64,000 nucleotides of DNA from Zhengitettix transpicula (GCA_037074705.1 CM073591.1:97764532-97828531), one strand, 5' to 3'. Positions 11,580-25,542 are shown, counted from the stretch's first letter. Notes: generated by a model from the sequence alone, not told the origin. Made by a program: numbers and translations.

Positions 11580-13039
11580 ACTATCATAGACTTAATTCAT
11601 CAGTAGATTTATTACAATGCAAAAAATTAAAATATGAACTTTAAATTCTGAACGAAATTCAAAATTTGACGACAATATCTTTACTTATGAGTTAACAGAT
11701 AGTAATTCTGTGTAATTTTATCTTAGTGTCTCTGGTACTCAAGGAAATTGTCTCGTTCGTACACACACACACACACACACTTATTGTACTTTATAGACAG
11801 GTCATTTTTATCCACTGACTCTAATCAACACTTTTAGCTTTGCAAAAGTTGGTTCACTGTTCGTTTAAGAAATATTACTAGCTCGTTCCGAAGTTTGCCA
11901 ACTACTGGATGCAGTTACCTGGGCTCCCAACATTAACGAAAATGGTAGACTGTAACTTGTAAAATGTTCTAACTGTTTTAGCCGTTGTATTACGTGTATT
12001 CAGACACTTTCAGGATTTTATACCACTGCTATGTTTCCACTAAGACTTACTGGAGTTCGGCTCCCCACAGACTGCTCTGCTCGTCCAGCGAACCAAACTC
12101 TACAATACCCACAAACATTGCATTCTTGCTACATTCTTGTGCACGCTAACAATGTGAGTCCAAATTTTTGTATATTAATTAATTATTTCGTCTCAATTAT
12201 CACAATATATTCGAAGAGATTTAAATTAATTAACTATAATTCATTCGTAACCCGAGGATTTTTTCTGTCAAAATAAGTAAAACACTTTTTTTCTCTTCAA
12301 TACTTTTCTTAAATTAGGTAGTCGAAGAAACTTACACTCGTCAATAAATCAAAAATATAATTTCGTTTAAGTTGAAACCTAAAATAATTCAGTGCATGAA
12401 ATTAACGCGATAACTAGACTAATAATATGTTAACTGGAACGAAAGACCAAATTTCTATGGAAGATCAACTGAACGTTATATATGAAATGAAGTAATAATT
12501 TTAAAATACGATTTAAAAATAGGGCTACAGTTAGATATTAAGGAAACTCTTCTTTTTCCGTTCACCACATAAATTTAATACACTAAACAAAATATTATAA
12601 TGTAAAACTTTTACAAAAGGGACCGCATACCACTTCAAGAAAATTATTAGAATCTTTTTACATCAATAAAAATGAGGGATGAATTTCAGAAACGAAATAT
12701 CGAAACATTACGCTAAAATTTCTGACGTAACATCTACGGAAAATTGTATTTAAATTAAATAAAAATTCTGATATTTTGGTCACACTATACTTCCAAAAAT
12801 ATCTAGATTTTGTGTGGATAAAGTCTTTTGACTGACACACATAAATATGCTTATATGGATATACGTAAATTATGACATTGATACAGATTTAATGTTATTA
12901 AAATTAAATATATTAATTAAGACAAAGAATAGATCTGTAAACTATTTATTTATGGTTTAACTTATTTTTTAATATTTTGGCTTAATGAAGATTAATATGG
13001 AACATGTCAAAAGCTCCTTCGATCACAAAATACAATAAG
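11580..13039. other. AT-rich sequence with one AC microsatellite
   Basis: No gene or clear repeat boundaries beyond the microsatellite at 11761-11780. Confidence 0.5.
11761..11780. repeat. (AC)n microsatellite
   Basis: Ten uninterrupted AC dinucleotides. Confidence 0.95.
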
Positions 13040-13150
13040 TTTTTTGAAGGCAGTAAAAGTGATAATAAGAAAAACAGCCAAATACAGAAAAAATAAGTGA
13101 TGTCTGTATTTGGCTATTATTCTTATTATTAATTTTCAAAACAGACGTGC
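13040..13150. repeat. Short fold-back of the gatagccaa/acagacaaa family
   Basis: gataataagaaaaacagccaaatacag at 13062-13088 is inverted in ctgtatttggctattattcttattatta at 13105-13132. The distal aaaacagacgtgcattttga matches the aatcagacgtaatttttt edge of other family members (8.44, 23.93 and 60.27 kb). Confidence 0.65.
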
Positions 13151-13299
13151 ATTTTGACACTGAAAGTGCTTGAAATAAAGAAAACTTGTACACTCAAGCC
13201 AAAGACAAATGGTTACGATTAATCAAAGTATAGGTGAAGTATAGGTGAACTGCATAAGGTGTGAGGGAAGGAGAAATGTCGCACTTGATCGGGAGTCGA

Positions 13300-13373
13300 C
13301 TGGATTGACTCAGTTGGTTAGAGCATTCGTCTGATTAGCGGAAGTTCCCGGATTAGATTCCCGGGCTGGCCAA
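13300..13373 (+). repeat. tRNA-derived SINE-like segment
   Basis: gattgactcagttggttagagc gives a D-arm and A-box, ctgattagcgga an anticodon-arm-like part, and cccggattagattcccggg a T-arm with a B-box close to GGTTCGANTCC. The acceptor ends do not pair well, so it is more likely a tRNA-derived SINE or tRNA relic than a working tRNA gene. Confidence 0.5.
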
Positions 13374-13379
13374 CATTTT

Positions 13380-16079
13380 TTCATCCATATACTTAACGGT
13401 AAAAGTTTTTTCGACTGTTTAACTTCTGGGGTTATGAATGAACTATAACTAATTAATTTACTTCCTCCACTAATATTCATCGAACAGCAGCCATCTACTT
13501 CTTCGTTTTGTTATTTTGCTTTGAATCACAATGTCGCCAATAATTTTCAAGTGTCTAAAATGTATACAATTTAGTATTGCAATACTTTACTGTATCATTA
13601 TATTTTTTAAATTTTTTTGTAAGTGATTTTATTGTATTGTAATACTATTATTATGAATGATAATTTTTCATTTGTCATTATAAAAATTTGTCAAAGTAAA
13701 TTATTTTAAGATGACGGGAAATAAGAAACAAAAAGCCAATATATTTTCTTTTTTGGATGAAGGTCCTGGAATTTTATACGTGTATACTGAGTTTGTATCG
13801 CTACTGATCATGATTTTATTATTCACGAAAAAATTCGCTAACGGTCATCTCCGTTGTATGACAGACATTCTGGTTTCCTATTCAACGGCTCATGCACGCT
13901 CTGTTTCTCACAGCAAATTTCCCTCTCAGTCACTCAATTTACAATTGCCTCGCAAGATCACACAACAAATTGCGTAGCTCATTCCCTTGGATACAATCCA
14001 AGTTTCCAGCCAACGTAAAGAAGGTTCACTCCAAAAATACTCTGCGTAAGGCACTTAGACATATTCCACGATCCATGTCTGAGTATGCTTAACAAGATAC
14101 GTCCTCACGTTTGAGGTGTAATAAACTTTACAGTTTGATTGAAACGTCAACTTGGCTCAATGAAGTCACTAATTTAACTGCAAAAATAATTTCACCATTT
14201 TGAAAGAAGGAAAGGGATTGCTTAAATTTAAACACTGTAAATAGTTAATTGATAATGAGTTTGAATTGGTTTAAGATAATTTGTGAAATCTTCAATTCAT
14301 TAAGCTCAAATTTGGAAGAAATATTATCTGATTATATCTTGGGAATCGAATCATTTCATCGGGAAGTCGTGGATTTCTGCAATTTCTTGTTGCGTTTAGT
14401 AGAGAATATATGTATGAGCATAGAAAGTATTATTTTTGTTTTGCACTACACTACGCTGTTACATTGATATTTTAAAACTTAATGAATGAATCGGCAATAT
14501 TTTCCCGAAAATGGAGTTGATTGTTACGCAGATGCGTTCAGCTAGGCTTGGCCTCCAACCTAAAATAAGATTGCGAGATGAGAACGTGCGTCCAGGAACG
14601 GCGGAAACTCCCAGTGACGTCACGAATTCGCTGTACGTTTAACATTGGAATGCTTTCTTCTTCTTGTACAAAAAACTGGAATGAGAAATTACTCTGATGA
14701 GCATCAGGCAATGTATTGAAGTGAACATACTTGTTTACTCAAGAACATTCTTGGAGTTGTGCCTAAATAACTGGTTTGATCCGTAATAAGGAATACGTGC
14801 ACACACGTAGTGAACCATCAAGTATTAGTTTCGAACGTTCACCATCACACGGAAGACTGCAAAATAATTACAAAGCCCTTTTCATTGGAACCGTGAGCGT
14901 GCTAATTCCTTTACCATTAATAATCCCGAAGCTCGTAAAAATCTGTAAAAATGTTAAATTGAATTCATCATTAAAAGAAATAAACATAATGGGCAATAAG
15001 TCAGAAGTAGTTTAATATCAAATAACCACTTGACGTAGAAAACAATACAAATAGAAAAACAGAAAATCACTAGGTTTTGTCTCTAACTTGGGGCTTCATC
15101 ATGTGAAGATAATATTAGTTGAAAAACATAATAATTAGTGTTATTGATAAAAATTTCTTCAGTGAAGTTGAATTTTTTTTTGTAATTTATTGTGCAAAGT
15201 GCTAAAATATATTAAATTGTTTAAATGACTAGGTAAGATATTGTATTTTCGAATATTCATCAAAAACCCTAATTCAGGTAGAGTTGTCAATTACAAGTCC
15301 TACCATCCTCCTTTCAAAAAGAAAGCAATGGTTTATAGTTTAGTAGATAAACTATTAATTATCAATTAAGTACCATATTGATAACTTAATTAAAGTCAAG
15401 AATATTCTTTTACTTAATTCATATCCCTTAAATTTATCTATAAGTACAATGGGATCCGAATAAAACAATAACAATTTACATACTAAAATTGACAAGAAAA
15501 ATGTAGTTTCAAACTTTTACCTCATATTGCTAGCTTACAACACAAATTAATTGTACTGTTAGAAAAGTATTGGGTCAAAATTATTTTTAAGGCTCATAAC
15601 TATTTAAACATAGTAAAAAATATTAAGGACAAAAATAGAAAATTTAGATAGGCATAATGTAATTTATAAAATTAAATCGTTGACATATGTAGACCAAACG
15701 AATTCATTAAAAACTAGGATAAAAACATAAAAATAATTATTAGTATTCAAAATTCTTCTGTTTTTTCTTAACATATTTCTTTAAATCATCACAAATTAGA
15801 TTAGTGTAATGTTTTAATTTTGGACGAGGAAACGAATTACTTTTCGAGATTAATGAGTGATTAACATAAAAATGATAAAATAATTTGAATAAAAGTTATG
15901 ACATTTTTCTTTCGAAATGTTTAACTTATTTATTGTTATATTTTCAAATTATAAAAATGTTTCCATTGTTAACTGTACCCAACAATGAATATTAATTTTT
16001 ACTGGTTGTTCTCTTTTAAATTGTACATTTTGACCACGGGAGTCAACATCACAATTTTTTTAAGTCTAACAAATTTATA
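13380..16079. other. AT-rich sequence, nothing assigned
   Basis: Short open frames (up to 88 codons) show no recognisable domain and no shared codon pattern. About 15060-15110 (actaggttttgtctctaact...ggggcttcatcatgtgaag) looks like a decayed end of the fold-back families. Confidence 0.4.
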
Positions 16080-16260
16080 ATTTTTTATCTACCATAATTT
16101 TTTTATCTACCAAACTATTTCTTAAAAATGTTATTCTAATCATTGTAATTGCTTTGTTCTTTTTTTTTTGTTTTCAATTGGAACCTGATGAGGTCACAAT
16201 TTAAGCGATGGAACGTTAATTTAATAAATTCTCATTTTTTTTCTGACTTAAAATTGGATG
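16080..16260 (+). repeat. Single-arm copy of the 25.5 kb fold-back family
   Basis: It shares ctatttcttaaaaatgttat, tctaatcattgtaattg, cctgatgaggtc, gcgatggaacgttaatttaat and ctgacttaaaattgg with the right arm at 25739-25897. No left arm is nearby. Its distal part belongs to a 147-bp tandem duplication. Confidence 0.8.
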
Positions 16261-16491
16261 ATGTGAACTTATTTATTAGTTTTCTCATTAGACAGAATAC
16301 GTATATATCATTATTAAATTACTTATTGTCATAAATGTTAGAAGAATTTAAGCGATGGAACGTTAATTTAATAAATTCTCATTTTTTTTCTGACTTAAAA
16401 TTGGATGATGTGAACGTATTTATTAGTTTTCTCATTAGACAGAATACGTATATATCATTATTAAATTACTTTTTGTCATAAATGTTAGAAG
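16198..16491 (+). repeat. Tandem duplication, 147-bp unit, two copies
   Basis: aatttaagcgatggaacgtt starts at 16198 and again at 16345. The two 147-base copies differ at only a few positions (for example aacttattta against aacgtattta), so the duplication is recent. Confidence 0.92.
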
Positions 16492-17003
16492 AAATGAGAT
16501 TCCTTTGACGCAAAAAATGCGAATTTTATAATTGTCATTTATTCGGATGTCGAAATATAATATTTATTTACTAGAGACCTGAATTGGCTATCTTTATTAT
16601 TTATTAGGTCTTTTTTAAATTATATAAAGCTTTTGATGAATTGTGGAAAATGCAATATTTTACCTATTCACTTATTACTTATAAATCTTGGGGTACAGAA
16701 TATTGAATTATTAAAATTTAACTCCATGTTAACATAGCCATTGAAGTGGATATTTGGTATTAAATTTATTCATAGTTATTGGATTTTATATTTATTTTGT
16801 TATTATACGTTAGATAAAATATTGAATTAATAATTAATTAATAAGAAATGTTAGAAAAAATAGGGCGTCGTATGAGATTCTTTTGACGCAAAGAAAAATG
16901 GCAAGTCTGTTGAACATATTTAATGTTAGAAGTAAGGCAATATGTAGGGATCAAAGTTTCTCATAGGGAGAAAAATAAACTTCTCTTGGTCGCCCGATGA
17001 AAT

Positions 17004-17137
17004 ACAGTCACGTTCCTAACTATCATATCTAATAATATATATTTATCCGATAAAACCGTTTATAAGGAAAACAGTCACGTTCCTAACTATCATATCTAAT
17101 AATATTTATTTATCCTATAAAACCATTTATAAGGAAA
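17004..17137 (+). repeat. Tandem duplication, 67-bp unit, two copies
   Basis: acagtcacgttcctaactat occurs at 17004 and 17071. Both copies run to ttataaggaaa with three or four differences. Confidence 0.9.
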
Positions 17138-17299
17138 ACCTCCCGGTTTGTCTCAATCAGAATGTGTGTTTCTAAGAAGAGAGAAGTCGACCTGTAGGAG
17201 GACAACGCCTTGCCTGACTCATACAAAAGGCCAAGCATTTCCGAAGCATATGAACTCACACACTGAAGCAACGCTTACAGGTTACATGTCAAGTACAAG

Positions 17300-17425
17300 A
17301 AAAAGTTCTCGGGTTTCCACCCGGGTAACAATACGATTGTAACGCGACGTTTCGACGTACAAATGCACTGCCGTCATCTTCTAGGCAACAAATACACCGG
17401 GAAAGCCTTCGATCTTTGATGTCAA
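17300..17425. mobile_element. Penelope-like terminal fragments, two orientations
   Basis: 17345-17384 on the minus strand holds the CTAGAAGATGACGGC...GTCGAAACG motif of the 1.1 kb insertion. Directly beside it on the plus strand is AATACACCGGGAAAGCCTTC (17391-17410), the terminal motif of the same family. Upstream, gggtttccacccgggtaaca resembles the family's tggttggaatcccgag region. No coding part remains. Confidence 0.6.
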
Positions 17426-17429
17426 GTAC

Positions 17430-19084
17430 AGTCTGTCTACAGTCTCTCAATTAAATATAATACTTTAATTTGCTTCTGTCTCAAAATTCATGTGGATGTA
17501 AATGAAATTAACTTTCTTCTGATAATAGTTAGTGTTATGAGGTAATATAATGACATATTATATTGAAATTCAAGCAGAATAGGAGGTATGCATACACTAA
17601 TAATTTACAATTCTAAAGCATGTCTCATCACGCTAAAGATCATCTCGTACGAAAATCGATGTGACTTGTAATTGCAAATAAAAGAAGCCAGTACATATAT
17701 GTAAGAGAATTGGTAGTTGAAAAAAACACTCACAGGTGTTTAAATATTACGTACATAACGTGATTTTTAATTCGTATGTCTTTATCTCCAAATTTTTAAC
17801 ATATATTAAGCAAAATTTATGAATTGGCATGTATCCGGATGTTGAAATATAATATTTATTAAAGCCTACAAAAATTATTTTCCCAATTACTAGAGATAAT
17901 TTGAAATTCAAAAGAGACTTCGAGGAGCAAGGATGAGTACTGTTTATATAGCACTTTTTTTCTGTGATTTGCCTATTTGTTTATTAAAATTTAATTAGTT
18001 AATATGTAAATTTTTTTGTATTACTTTTGGTTAGTGAAATTTGGAAAATATTTCAATGTAACACAAATTAATATTTGGCCTCTTGTACTACATTAGTGTA
18101 AATACGAATTGGCATAGAAATAAACGTTTTATTGAAATCAATCAACATATATCTTATGAACAGCAAAAAAATTCAGTGCGACACAGGAAATTAGATGATA
18201 TACTAAAATTTCTGGATTCTTCACCATGTACTGACAAAAACGTTCTTTTTTTTTATATATATATATTACAATTGATGTATAATTTCTCACTCATCCCACA
18301 CACTTCAAATTAATTACTTCATATTGGATATTAGCTGGGTGTCCGTACCTCATATTGGGCGGAAAATATATCACGGTTCTCAAACTTGTGTCTACAATAT
18401 ATCGGTAGAATAGGGATTAGGTCTATCTTTTTGTTTAAGACGTTTCTTATAACTTATTATTTACGATCCTATGATTTTTAATGCAATACTCTTTTTTTTA
18501 GTTCTTGGCTCTATCAGAAATAATACTGTACTTTTATATATACACAGCTTTCCTGACATTCAAGATTCAATTTTCCTACCAATACAATAAATGGTAAATT
18601 TTGAAAACTGATTTTTAAGCTTTGATAATAAGAATAAAGGTACATTTATTAAAATCTTCTAACACTTCTGTATAAAAATAATATAACGTTTCATGGTTTT
18701 TTATTTTAATTAAATGAATAAGTAATCAGAATACTACAATACAATTTTAATGAGCTGGCTTACGAAGTACGTAGTTCTGCTTTGACGTGAGGTCTTCTCC
18801 AGTTAAAAGTCTTTAGATATTCCCTAGACCACTTGGCCATTTAAGTGTAAGCTTTCTTGCATTTAATATTTCCAGAACAGTGTGTTGGTGTGGTTTTTCT
18901 AGTTTTATGTGATGACTGATACTTTTTTCAGTTACGATATATTTGACATATGGCACTTTGAACTCTTTCGTAAGTGTCGTTCGAGATATTCCATGGGGAC
19001 ATCATACGTAATATTTTTTATTGGTCTGTCCGTAGCATTGTCATATTAGACTTTCTTCTGCAATCCTAGAGTTCAATAACATAA

Positions 19085-19085
<1 letters not shown>
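17430..19085. other. AT-rich sequence, nothing assigned
   Basis: No gene supported. Short frames in 18083-18313 are AT-driven and lack a recognisable domain. Confidence 0.4.

Positions 19086-19088
<3 letters not shown>

Positions 19089-19122
<34 letters not shown>
19089..19122. repeat. (AT)n microsatellite
   Basis: About 17 uninterrupted AT dinucleotides. Confidence 0.97.
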
Positions 19123-19128
<6 letters not shown>

Positions 19129-19130
19129 GA

Positions 19131-19385
19131 CGGGCTACATGAGGGTAATCCACGTGGTGGCAACTGCCCTTTAATAGCATAGGCAGGGATTTGAAAGGGG
19201 GGATGCGGAAGGTAGCCAAGGATTAGCTAAAGCCCCAGGTTTACAAATCCTACCCGGCATTCGCATGAAAGTGATGCAGGGCAAACCCTAGAAAAACCTG
19301 CATCAGGTAGGTCGAGCACGTATTACTTGTCCCACGACCTTCCGATGGCGGGGGAGGGGTTTTGCTGTGGGGTCGCAGCATAAGT
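19131..19385 (-). repeat. Diverged fragment of the ~570-bp repeat
   Basis: The sequence ggctacatgagggtaatcca through gaaaggggggatgcgg and ctgcatcaggtaggtcg matches the other copies in minus orientation but lacks the 5' half. It sits directly beside an AT microsatellite (19089-19122). Confidence 0.75.
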
Positions 19386-20786
19386 TTATTTTTCACGTAG
19401 CAGTTCATACCTCTTCACATTTCCTTGATATTTGGATCCATCAGCTTACGGTTTTTTAACTGCATCTTGTTTCCATGTTAAACTGTTATCTAAACGCATC
19501 CCTATGTGTTTTTTAATATATTATATAGAAATTTGTATGAAATTTATAACAATATGTCTTTTCGCAGGCTGAAGTTGACTTGTACAGTGGGATTTCTTGT
19601 GTAAAGTAGAAAAAAGAGAGAGATTTTACGACATTTTCTATCGATAAAAAGCTTCTCACAGGTCTGCCTAACAACAATTCAAAGTTTCACCGAAATTGGT
19701 CCGTGCGTTTTTTTATGAAAAGTGAAGTATAGCCCGATTATAATTAAATGACAATTTAACATTATTTCTTGCGAGGGTGTGAACTCGAATCCACCAATCA
19801 GAAAGCTTAAAATGAAGGACAGGACAAACAGCGTTGCCGAACAATCGCATGGTCTGTTATTGGTTTCAGTCCAATTGCGACCACGTGTAGTGTGGCAACA
19901 GCGGTTCTCTTCAAGCGGAAACCCCAAGTGTCTTTATTTTAATGACAAACAGGACAACGGTTTCCGATGCCCTGACTTATGAAACGTAAAGGCATTAATT
20001 AACCGATTCTAACCAATGTTGTGATAGAATTACTTATTTATTTATGTATATGAAGTACAAGTTAAAAGTCAAATTTAACTAAATATTAATATAGTACACA
20101 CATACAGACAAAAAAAAAGTTCTTTTCATAGTTAACGAATACGTGGCCGTTAAATGTGGTTTGCACCATCGTCTACGGTAATTACGTTATTTTCGAGAAG
20201 AGTTTCTCTCGCGTATAGACTAACATGACATTTAAAATCATATGATTACAATATACTATACTTCGTTACGTACTGTAATTTTTAAAGTAGCTTCGCAAGT
20301 TAAAAGTTGTCGGCTTTGAACAATCAATATGACAATTTTACATTGAAACCTCTTTTGGATTAAATGTTATAAAAATAATTATTGTTTGGAAACTAGATAG
20401 TAAATTTTATGGATACAATTTTTATGGTTACATCACCTAAGTAGATGTTACAGTATCGAGGCAGAGAATTTGAGAATGCTGAATCAACGCTTTCACTGGG
20501 ATATCCACGCCCACGTCTCCCTACGAAAGCTAAAGGGGTCAAGTTGCACACTAGTCTTTTGCGCCTGTCGAAATGAGGATGTTTTGCATAAGCTCGTTGT
20601 TTCATTCCATAATGAAATTATAATAATCATAATTATTAAAAATTTGACTGTAAATGATAACTATTTGGTAGGCCTATATTTAGACACTGGAAGTGATGTT
20701 CGCCGTTTCCTACGGCATTTCTAAAACGAAAAATAATGTAAAAATACGTTAGTAAAGGGAATTAAAAATTAAGTGAAACATAATTC

Positions 20787-20790
<4 letters not shown>

Positions 20791-20828
<38 letters not shown>
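20791..20828. repeat. (AT)n microsatellite
   Basis: About 19 uninterrupted AT dinucleotides, 110 bases upstream of the Helitron copy 1 start. Confidence 0.97.
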
Positions 20829-20831
<3 letters not shown>

Positions 20832-20999
20832 TCGTTACGCAAAATATCCGTCAGCAAGGACAAACATTTTATATAAAAAGGACCAATGATATTACTGATA
20901 TATATGTAAATATGTATTCTGACTATTGAGAAAACTAATCTTATAAATAAAAATGAGTGTATGTATGTATGTTTATTTGATCCGCATACAAATCTACAC

Positions 21000-23075
21000 C
21001 CGTGGAGAAAATTTAACCAAATTTCGTACACGTGTTATTTGCGACCAGGAAACAAACACTGTTGGGGTGAGACACGTCTACAACCTCCAGGAGCTGAGTT
21101 GGAAAATTTCATACATGCTAAAACGGCCGATATTAGAACCGGATAAATATTTTTCCGTGTCAAAGAGATTCATAGTGTTTTTAACGATGTAATGTGTGTA
21201 TAATTTCAACCCCTAACCACACGGGAAAGGACCTCCCTTAGGGGTGGGGGTGGAGATGTTTTACAGGAAAATAACGCGAATACAACCGAGATTGGAGTCA
21301 AATCAGAGGTTATGGATTAATTTTGACATTCAACTTGGCATTTAACCCCCAGGGGTAGGGGTGGGCGGGGTGGAAATTTTGGAACAAGCAAACACGACAG
21401 ATATATGCGTTGAATAAAATTTTTCAGGTTCAATTATATTGATTGTATTTCTACTAATGTTGTTTGTGTATACTTTCAACCCCTTTCGGCATGACAGTGG
21501 TACAGCCGTAAGGGTTGGGTGTGGAGTGGCATTACATCAAAATAACGCAAACACATTCTAATTCGGACTCGAATCCGGGGTTATATTTATCACTGTGTTT
21601 AATTATGACATACATCTTACAATTTAACTCCCCCAAAATCTTAAGCAGTCGATATTTGCGTCGAATAAATATTTTTCTGGTTCACTGAAATTTATAAAAT
21701 TTCTCTACATGTTCCTTATATTTAATATTAACCTCTTCCGGGATTTGGAGTGGAGCACCCATAAGGGTGGGAGTGGAGTGGATTTCAATAGAAATAACGC
21801 AAACACAATCAAAATTGGACACGAATCCAGGGTTATGGTTGTGAGTGAGTTTAATTATGATATTCAAGTTGCCGTTTAAGTCCTCCAAGAGGGGGTGGTT
21901 AGGGGTGGAAATTTTCAAACATGCTAACACGGCCGATATTTGAGTCGCATAAAAATTTTCGGGGTAAAAGTAATTAACAGTGTTTGTAGCAATGAATATG
22001 AGTAAAATTTCAACCTTTTACGGCATGGGAAAGGAGCACCCATAGGGGTGGGGGTGGAGGGTCGATACTAGAAAATAACTTGAATATAACACAGACTGGA
22101 GTCAAACCTAAAGTTATGGATAACACTGAATTTAATTGACCTACCAGGGGCGGGGTGGTCGGGGTGGAAATTGTCAAACATGTTAGTCTACCGATTTTTG
22201 TGACGACTAAATATTTTTCGGGATCAATGAGATTGATCAAATTTCTCTATGTGTTCTCCGAGTATATATTTTCTACCCCTGTCGAGCTTAGCAGTAGAGA
22301 GCCCTTAGGGGTGGGGGTGGAGTAGCTCTACAATAAAATAATGCGAATATAACCGAGATTGGAGTCAAATCCAAGGTTATGGATGTCGCCGAGTTTAATA
22401 ATGGGATTCAATTGGCGATTTAACCCCCAGGAGCGAGGGTGGACGGGGTGTTAAACGGTCGATATTTGCGTTAGATAATTAATTGTCGAGGTCAACATAA
22501 TTGATAATATATCTACCGATGTTGTTTGAAAAATTTCAACCCCTTTCGGGAAGCACACTTATAGGAGAATGTGGAAACATTCAAACATGCTAATATTTAG
22601 ACAGATAAATATTTCTAGGGATCGAAGAGATACATAGTGTTTTAATCGATGGTATCTAAGTATAATTGTAATTTCCCCTTGCAGCACGGGAAATTAGCAC
22701 TCAAAGGGCTGAGGGTGGATGGGCGTTATAGATAAATAACGCGAATAAAACCGTGATTACAGACAAATCAGGGATTCTGGATGTCGCTGAGTTTAATTAT
22801 GACATTTAATTGAAGTGGTGGAGCTGGACGGGGGTGGAATTATTGAAACAAGAAATAACGACCGATATTAAAATTCATTAAATATTTTCCAGGGGTAATA
22901 AGATTTATAGTATTTCTACCTATGTTAAGTGTGTAAAATTTCAACCTCTCTTGCGGCCTAAGGGTGGAGCATGGTTAGGGGTGAGGGGACTCAAGAAAAT
23001 AAGGTAAAACCAACCGAGATTCGAGTCAAATGGAAGGTAATGGATATCGCCGAGTTTATTTATGACAATCTGTAC
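21000..23075 (+). repeat. Degenerate tandem array, ~270-bp unit, about 7 copies (Helitron copy 1)
   Basis: The block aaataacgcgaataca recurs near 21271, 21540, 21791, 22062, 22336, 22733 and 22998, that is at about 250-275 base spacing with one longer gap. Each unit also holds a G-rich stretch (ggggtgggggtgg), a gccgatattt motif and a Thr/Tyr-codon-like AT stretch, in the same order. Copies are well diverged, so the array is old. Confidence 0.8.
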
Positions 23076-24585
23076 TACAGCAATGATTTTCCCTTCTTAC
23101 GGACACAGTCACTGTGATTTCTTGGATCTTGCAAGGGCACTGGACTTTTTGGAGGATCTGTAGACTATCAGATCTGCCAACTTCCTGCGAAGGACAGCCT
23201 TATCAGGTATCCTACACCTACACTCTGGTCATCCTCCGAGAGAGAAACTTTGCCGCCAAGGACGGACCAGTCGACCCGGGATCCAAAAACAGTTTATAAA
23301 TATCTTTACTCACTATTAATAGCTCTCCGTTTCAAATTCCATTATTTTCCAATGCAGAAAGAGGTATATAAATATTTTAAAATGATGAATAGTAGGACAG
23401 TCAAAATTATCTGGCCCGCAAGAGGAAAATATCAAAATCTCATCAGGATAAAAACTTAATTAAACAGATAAGTTGAAATACTGAAGATGATACAGATTCT
23501 CATAAAAGTAGAGACTTATTAAACCAAATTAATGAATAAGAAAGATAGCCAATACAGACAAAAAAGGGTAATATAAAATTAATTATATAATATAATATAT
23601 TAATTAATAATATAGAATTAAAAGTACTGCAATACTGATACGAATTAGTGACGACAGGCAGAAATAAAATACGCAACTGAAAAGCAAATAAAAGGGAATT
23701 ATTTAATAATTTTGTTGTGTGGAAGACGAGAAAGAAACAGTTCTTAAATAAAACAAAAATTACAGGCTCATGCGAGAGATGATTCACGTTACATCAAAGA
23801 TCACACAGCGATTAATGTACAAAGAGATACTGAGAAACTCAGCAATTGCTGCTATCTCTTATTGTTACGCTAAACCTTCTGTTTTTCTCATTGTCGTTAC
23901 TCCCTTATTGTTACGCTGAAGTCTGCTGTCAATCAGACGTAATTTTTTTCATTTTAAAACCAAATTAATATACAAATTAATCAAGAGGGAAACCAGTTTA
24001 GCTTTGAAGCAAAATTGTAATAGAAGGTACAATAACCCATTTACGATTAACATTTTTATATTTAAAAAAAATTAAGCTGTCGAACCAGACATATATTTTT
24101 TTTATAAACCTGTGTAACTATGATGTTTTGATCTGTATTAATATTCTTTATTTTTTTATAAGGAATAATTTATTTTGTTTTTCTGCAAATTGTCAGCTCT
24201 TGATACTGAAATATTAGTCATATATTTTATTTTCACGTCTGTTTTTAACCATGAATATCCTTAACGGCCGTTAACAGACGATTTTTATAATACAAAATAA
24301 TTATTAATCATGAAATCTTTAATTAACAACACAAAAACGTTTCTGTACATATTTGTAAAATCTTCAGGCTGTGTTAGTGGGCGAAAGGTTTGTTTGGATG
24401 TTTTCAACGTTTGCTTAGTCTGATTTTATTTTCATGTTGATTGATCGTTGAATATATCTGCTTCGTTACAGTGTAATTTAACTCGAATTTAAATGTTGAT
24501 ACATTATGTGACATATGTGGTATATTATGACTGCAAATATCGTCTGCTAATGTAACAATTTATATGTTTAATAAATTTTTCACGT
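23076..24585. other. Unrelated sequence interrupting Helitron copy 1
   Basis: The Helitron array stops near 23075. About 23090-23290 is GC-richer and opens short frames without a clear match. About 23500-23960 carries both ends of the gatagccaatacagacaaa/caatcagacgtaa repeat family. The rest is AT-rich. The family's last unit resumes only near 25410. Confidence 0.45.
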
Positions 24586-24960
24586 ATACCCACCAGGTTC
24601 AAATTTCTCGATGTTGATGTTTCTGTTGTTCGTTGCTCCCCCGGCTGTCTTCAGCCTGTGTGGCGCTGCGTGCCATGTGCGAGGTATACCATATATGGTG
24701 CCGGACATGCTGCGACCTGATTGGCCACTGAGGATCGCCTGACCACAGCGTCCAGGACACATGTTTTTCCATGTCGCGTAGTAAATGTCAGGCGATCCTC
24801 AACGGCCAATCCGGTCGCAGCATGTCCGACTATATATACCTCGCACACGTGACGCAGCGCCAAACAGGCTGCAGATATCAGAGGGGAAAGACAACGTCGA
24901 GAAATCTGGTGCGTAACCTTGAACAATTAGTTAATAATTTACACGGGGAAAGCTGTCTTT
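24586..24960. repeat. Inverted repeat pair ending in a Penelope-like terminus
   Basis: cagcctgtgtggcgctgcgt...ggcgatcctcagt-type sequence at 24652-24742 is inverted at 24788-24871 (gtcaggcgatcctcaacggc...cagcgccaaacaggctg). Weaker outer pairing (ccaggttcaaatttctcgat with cgagaaatctggtgcgtaac) extends the arms. It ends at aatttacacggggaaagct (24937-24955), the terminus shared with Penelope-like copies elsewhere in the window. Confidence 0.75.
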
Positions 24961-25542
24961 CGTATTAAAATTATTTCCGTTGTGAGAGTCTGTGCGTTAT
25001 TTGGGAAGTTAAATTTATCAGTTATTTTATTTAAGATGCATAGCTTTAAAATGAGAACAAGAAATGCACGTGAATATTGGGAACTGCATTAGGCACCTAC
25101 TGTTTTCTCTTCATATTATAGAAAGCCATTTAATTGTGTTTATGGGACTTTATATGAAAACTTATGGAACGAATAAAAAAATGATTGACTATAATTTCAC
25201 ATTTGTAATTATTGATTTAAAAAAATAATTACGGAATACGAAGAAGATGAATATGGGAACGCCAAAATCATTCCGCTTAAAAAAATTAATTTGCAGAAAA
25301 ATAAATAAAATTAAACAAATAGTTTTTAATTTAAATAAAAATTAATTATTAAATTTCAAAAATTTCTAAATTAAGTACCACATTATTAATTTAATTTAGT
25401 GAATTTTCAAACAATGCAACCTGGCCGATAACACATTTAGGGATAGAGGTCGAGTTGCGTTACATAAAAATAATGAAAAAATTCGGGGGGGGGGGAGGTT
25501 ATGGATAAATGACATCTCGGGCAACGCCGGACACTCAACTAG

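Noticed and set aside
13300..13373. A working tRNA gene
   Set aside because: The D- and T-arm motifs are present but the acceptor stem does not pair and the B-box departs from GGTTCGANTCC. A SINE or relic is more likely.
13711..13977. A small gene suggested by an 88-codon open frame
   Set aside because: No recognisable domain, no splice or promoter context, and AT-driven composition similar to flanking sequence.
23090..23299. A coding exon in the GC-richer stretch interrupting Helitron copy 1
   Set aside because: Short frames only, with no recognised similarity. Probably part of an unidentified insertion.
24570..24968. Short open frames around 24.6-25.0 kb
   Set aside because: They read across an inverted repeat, so both arms give mirror-image peptides. 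No protein similarity.
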